Shown piece by piece: positions 5,226 through 7,337 of a DNA stretch of 7,337 bases. A program made the translations under genes and the position numbers. The stretch comes from Vulcanimicrobiia bacterium (GTDB lineage Bacteria > Eremiobacterota > Eremiobacteria > Baltobacterales > Baltobacteraceae). The stretch covers positions 1 through 7,337 of the forward strand of contig JAMXLG010000320.1 in assembly GCA_024281135.1 (NCBI GenBank). Reading direction: 5' to 3'. The notes beneath the pieces are model-generated. The model was not told where the DNA came from, searched no databases, and worked only from the letters and a program-made list of their open reading frames with translations. How positions within the stretch are numbered: the first letter of the stretch is position 1; each line of letters begins with the position of its first letter.

Positions 5226-6093
5226 GGACGTTGCCCTCGGATGTGCGCGCTGGGGCGAGACGCCCGCGCAAATGTGAAACGAGATCGTTATTGACGAAGC
5301 GTCGGCGGTCACGCGGTGCTCGCGTGACGGCGAGAAGCATCTTCACCAGGCGCGCCTCTTCCTCGACGGGCCGCGTGAGTTTGCCGTCGCGGGCGATCGA
5401 GATTGCGCCGGTCTCTTCGGAGACGACGATTACTACTGCGTCGGTTTGCTCCGTCAATCCGACGGCAGCGCGATGGCGCGTACCGATGCGCCGTTCGGAG
5501 AGTACTTGCTCCGCAAGCGGAAGAAAACACCCAGCCGCTTCGATGGTATTTTCGCTGACGATGACCGCACCGTCGTGCAGCGGTGAGCGCGGATTAAAGA
5601 CAGCGAGCAACAGTTCCGCGGAGAGTTGACCGCCGATCGCGGTGCCGCTCTCGATGAACTCTTTCAAGCCGCTTTGTTGCTCGATGACGATCAACGCGCC
5701 CAGTTTGTTGCGCGAGAGTAAGAATGCCGTACGCGCAAGCGTTGCAATGCCCTTATCTTCGGAACGGTTCCGGTCGGCGGTGTCTTCGCCGATGTGAAGC
5801 AATCCGCCGCGACCGATTTGTTCGAGCGCGCGGCGCAACTCCGGTTGAAAGACAATCGGAAGCGTCACTGCTGCGCCGATGACGAGCAGATTCAGAATGG
5901 TGCCGAGCAAATAGAGTTGCAGCAGTTTGGCAATACCGAGCAAACCGACGAGCACGAGCACGCCGGTAAGAATCTGCACCGCACGCGTTCCGCGGATCAA
6001 CAACAGCACGTAGTAGATCAGCACCGTCGTCGCGGCAACGTCGATTATGTCAGTGATGCCGACGTACGAATGGATCGTATTAAGGAGCGACAT
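5194..6093 (-). CDS. cdaA: Membrane diadenylate cyclase (c-di-AMP synthase)
   Basis: A 299-residue protein that condenses two ATP into c-di-AMP. Three membrane segments (about 16-33, 38-58 and 62-82) precede the family sequence VFQPELRRALEQIGRG (81-96). The DisA_N/DAC domain follows, with the two catalytic signatures LHDGA (172-176) and GTRHR (204-208) both intact. A basic C-terminal tail of about 40 residues (260-299) is longer than in typical CdaA and partly encodes the overlap with cdaR. The start is ATG 6093, giving the usual short N-terminus; it overlaps the end of the preceding unknown gene by 14 bases, and the RBS there is weak (GAGAAG), suggesting coupling. The product supplies the ligand for the riboswitch at 2949-3070. 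Confidence 0.97.
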   Translation of the reverse strand: MSLLNTIHSYVGITDIIDVAATTVLIYYVLLLIRGTRAVQILTGVLVLVGLLGIAKLLQLYLLGTILNLLVIGAAVTLPIVFQPELRRALEQIGRGGLLHIGEDTADRNRSEDKGIATLARTAFLLSRNKLGALIVIEQQSGLKEFIESGTAIGGQLSAELLLAVFNPRSPLHDGAVIVSENTIEAAGCFLPLAEQVLSERRIGTRHRAAVGLTEQTDAVVIVVSEETGAISIARDGKLTRPVEEEARLVKMLLAVTRAPRDRRRFVNNDLVSHLRGRLAPARTSEGNVRGDNPKELRT

Positions 6094-6616
6094 GATGCTT
6101 CTCGATCAGCGCCTCGAGCACGCGGTCCGGCGCGATCTCGGGCGCACGTAGTCCGGCGCTTGCGATCGCGGTCCACCACGGAAGCGGCAATGGCGACAGC
6201 AATTCGTTCACGCGCTCGGCACCGAATCGCGCAAGTTCCACATCAATCAAGGCAAGGATAATATCGGCGGGAGACCGGTCGAGATTCCACTCGACGACGA
6301 CCGCTTCAAGGATCGTTTCGCAGGAAAGGATGCCCGCAGGGCGGCCCGGTCCACCGAGGGCGTCCGCGATGGCGGGCAAGGCTTCGGCAACGTTCGGGCG
6401 TATGGCAAGAGCAATGACCGGTGTTTCAAAGACCGTTGCCCCGGCTTGCGTCTCGAGCGATTCTGCGCTCGTGCCTTCGATCAACGCATACGAGCGATTG
6501 AAGGCACTACTGTCCTGCCAGGTGACGCCGGCGCCGTTACGACGCGCGAAATCGCCGAGCGATGAACGTCTGTCCTCGCCTGCGATGGAGTTGTAGCGAA
6601 CGGTGAAAGCCGGCAC
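6080..6616 (-). CDS. Uncharacterised protein, first gene of the cda operon
   Basis: A 178-residue protein that I do not recognise. It has no signal peptide and no membrane segment. The N-terminal part (1-80) alternates short strands and helices (for example FNRSYALIEG, then ATVFETPVIALAIRPN), compatible with a small alpha/beta domain. The C-terminal part (85-178) looks mostly helical, with DIILALIDVELARFG and a Trp pair in PLPWWTAI. The start is GTG 6616-6614, preceded by a very strong TAGGAGG only three bases away, which is close but leaves little doubt that translation begins here. It overlaps cdaA by 14 bases, so the two are probably made together; a role in controlling or accompanying c-di-AMP synthesis is inference from position only. 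Codon pattern matches the neighbours, and the reading frame is intact. Confidence 0.8.
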   Translation of the reverse strand: MPAFTVRYNSIAGEDRRSSLGDFARRNGAGVTWQDSSAFNRSYALIEGTSAESLETQAGATVFETPVIALAIRPNVAEALPAIADALGGPGRPAGILSCETILEAVVVEWNLDRSPADIILALIDVELARFGAERVNELLSPLPLPWWTAIASAGLRAPEIAPDRVLEALIEKHHVAP

Positions 6617-6661
6617 GATCCTCCTAACATCGTTACACGCGAACGCCGCCCATTCTTTGTA

Positions 6662-7337
6662 ATGAGCGAATTGCGCCGCGCCCTAGTCGTCTCTACCGGC
6701 AAGAACGCAGCTTGGGTTTCATTGGATGGCGAAATCGTGCCGCGGCTGGCCCAACTACGCCGCCAGACCGGTAAGCGCTTCATGCCGGTGCCGGGTGACG
6801 TGGTGTTCGTGCGGATTCTCGAAGACGAAAAAACGGTTGTCGATCGCATCGAACGGCGTACGTTCACGCTCGAACGCCGCACGAGCGAAGGACGTTCGAA
6901 AATCATGGCCGCGAACGTCGACACGCTCGTCACTGTCACTGCCCTTGCCGATCCGCCGCCGCGTCTCGTCACGCTCGATCAGCTTCTTGCCTTCGCGGAA
7001 CTGGAGAACATCGCCGCAGTGGTGGTACTCACAAAACCTGATTTGGCTTCCGAGTCCACACGCGATGAACTCGTCTCGCTCTACGAAAAGCTCGGCTATC
7101 AAACGATCGTCGTCAATCCGAAAGCCGGCGAAAATATCGCGGGACTGCGCGCTGCGATCGACGGACGCCACGCGTTGCTTTCCGGTATCTCCGGCGTCGG
7201 AAAGAGTTCGATCTTCAAAGCCCTGGGCGGCGACGCGAGCGTCGGAGAGGTCTCTCGTTATGGCCTCGGCCGTCAGACCACGTCGGCTGCTCGCTTGTAT
7301 CGCATGGGCGACGGCTTCCTTATAGATAGCCCAGGGG
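6662..7337 (+). CDS. rsgA: Ribosome small-subunit maturation GTPase RsgA, N-terminal part
   Basis: The first 225 residues of a circularly permuted GTPase that acts in late 30S assembly; the gene leaves the window at the right edge. Residues 1-90 are the OB-fold domain (PVPGDVVFV at 42-50). The GTPase motifs come in permuted order: G4 as TKPD (124-127), G1 as GISGVGKSS (175-183), switch I with TT (206-207) and G3 as DSPG (222-225). The zinc-binding C-terminal domain lies outside the window. GVSRYGLG-like residues before switch I match the family, but the usual HTT reads QTT here. ATG 6662 has no Shine-Dalgarno sequence. It is divergent from the cda operon with only 45 bases between the two starts, so promoters must overlap or lie inside coding sequence. 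Confidence 0.95.
   Translation, partial: MSELRRALVVSTGKNAAWVSLDGEIVPRLAQLRRQTGKRFMPVPGDVVFVRILEDEKTVVDRIERRTFTLERRTSEGRSKIMAANVDTLVTVTALADPPPRLVTLDQLLAFAELENIAAVVVLTKPDLASESTRDELVSLYEKLGYQTIVVNPKAGENIAGLRAAIDGRHALLSGISGVGKSSIFKALGGDASVGEVSRYGLGRQTTSAARLYRMGDGFLIDSPG

Noticed and set aside
5226..5312. Longer cdaR starting at 5312
   Set aside because: It would overlap cdaA by about 120 bases and add residues unlike any YbbR N-terminus; the GAGGG site and membrane segment position favour GTG 5225.
5794..6261. 155-aa plus-strand frame rich in Gln, His and Arg
   Set aside because: It lies antisense to cdaA and the preceding gene, both clearly coding; its composition is what a reversed coding frame gives.
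6617..6661. Promoters in the 45-bp divergent gap
   Set aside because: Several weak hexamer pairs can be drawn on each strand, but none has good boxes with proper spacing, so no call is made.
7031..7042. RsgA G4 motif TKPD in place of NKxD
   Set aside because: A Thr at this position also occurs in other RsgA proteins such as the Bacillus one, so it is normal family variation.
1..7337. CRISPR arrays, insertion sequences, phage or toxin-antitoxin genes
   Set aside because: No regularly spaced repeats, transposase motifs, integrase or small paired ORFs of that kind were seen.

Overview
The window looks like chromosomal DNA from a GC-rich bacterium, with housekeeping genes and no sign of phage, insertion sequences or CRISPR. 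The diadenylate cyclase / YbbR / phosphoglucosamine mutase order (cdaA-cdaR-glmM) is the arrangement known from Firmicutes and some other phyla. The base composition, a lipoprotein with a PQQ-type propeller, and start sites without Shine-Dalgarno (SD) sequences suggest a less studied lineage, for example Eremiobacterota/WPS-2. That assignment is a guess and nothing in the sequence settles it.

Layout. The plus strand carries the 3' end of a DUF1801 gene (2-199) and a lipoprotein with a seven-motif PQQ-like beta-propeller (323-1669). A 107-nt structured inverted repeat (1696-1802) follows. It ends exactly at the 3' end of a minus-strand tRNA-Gln(UUG) (1803-1874). Every gene from there to 6616 is on the minus strand. 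In transcription order they are an unrecognised 178-aa protein, cdaA, cdaR, glmM, then a separate promoter and a c-di-AMP (ydaO/yuaA-class) riboswitch leading an exported NlpC/P60 peptidoglycan hydrolase, a small DUF4870-like membrane protein with no ordinary start codon, and the tRNA. Divergent from this cluster, at 6662, the ribosome-assembly GTPase gene rsgA begins and runs off the window.

How the parts fit. CdaA makes c-di-AMP, CdaR is its membrane regulator, and GlmM makes glucosamine-1-phosphate for peptidoglycan precursors. The three ORFs overlap, so they are probably translationally coupled. Directly downstream, a c-di-AMP aptamer sits a few bases before the ribosome binding site of a cell-wall hydrolase. 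The window therefore appears to hold a compact circuit: the second messenger is made by one transcription unit and sensed by the RNA leader of the next, linking precursor synthesis to wall cleavage. The aptamer match is strong. Its direction of control (on or off) is not visible from sequence.

The least explained items are the unknown first gene of the cda operon, the nested repeats in the riboswitch promoter, the inverted repeat fused to the tRNA end, and the missing start codon of the DUF4870-like gene.
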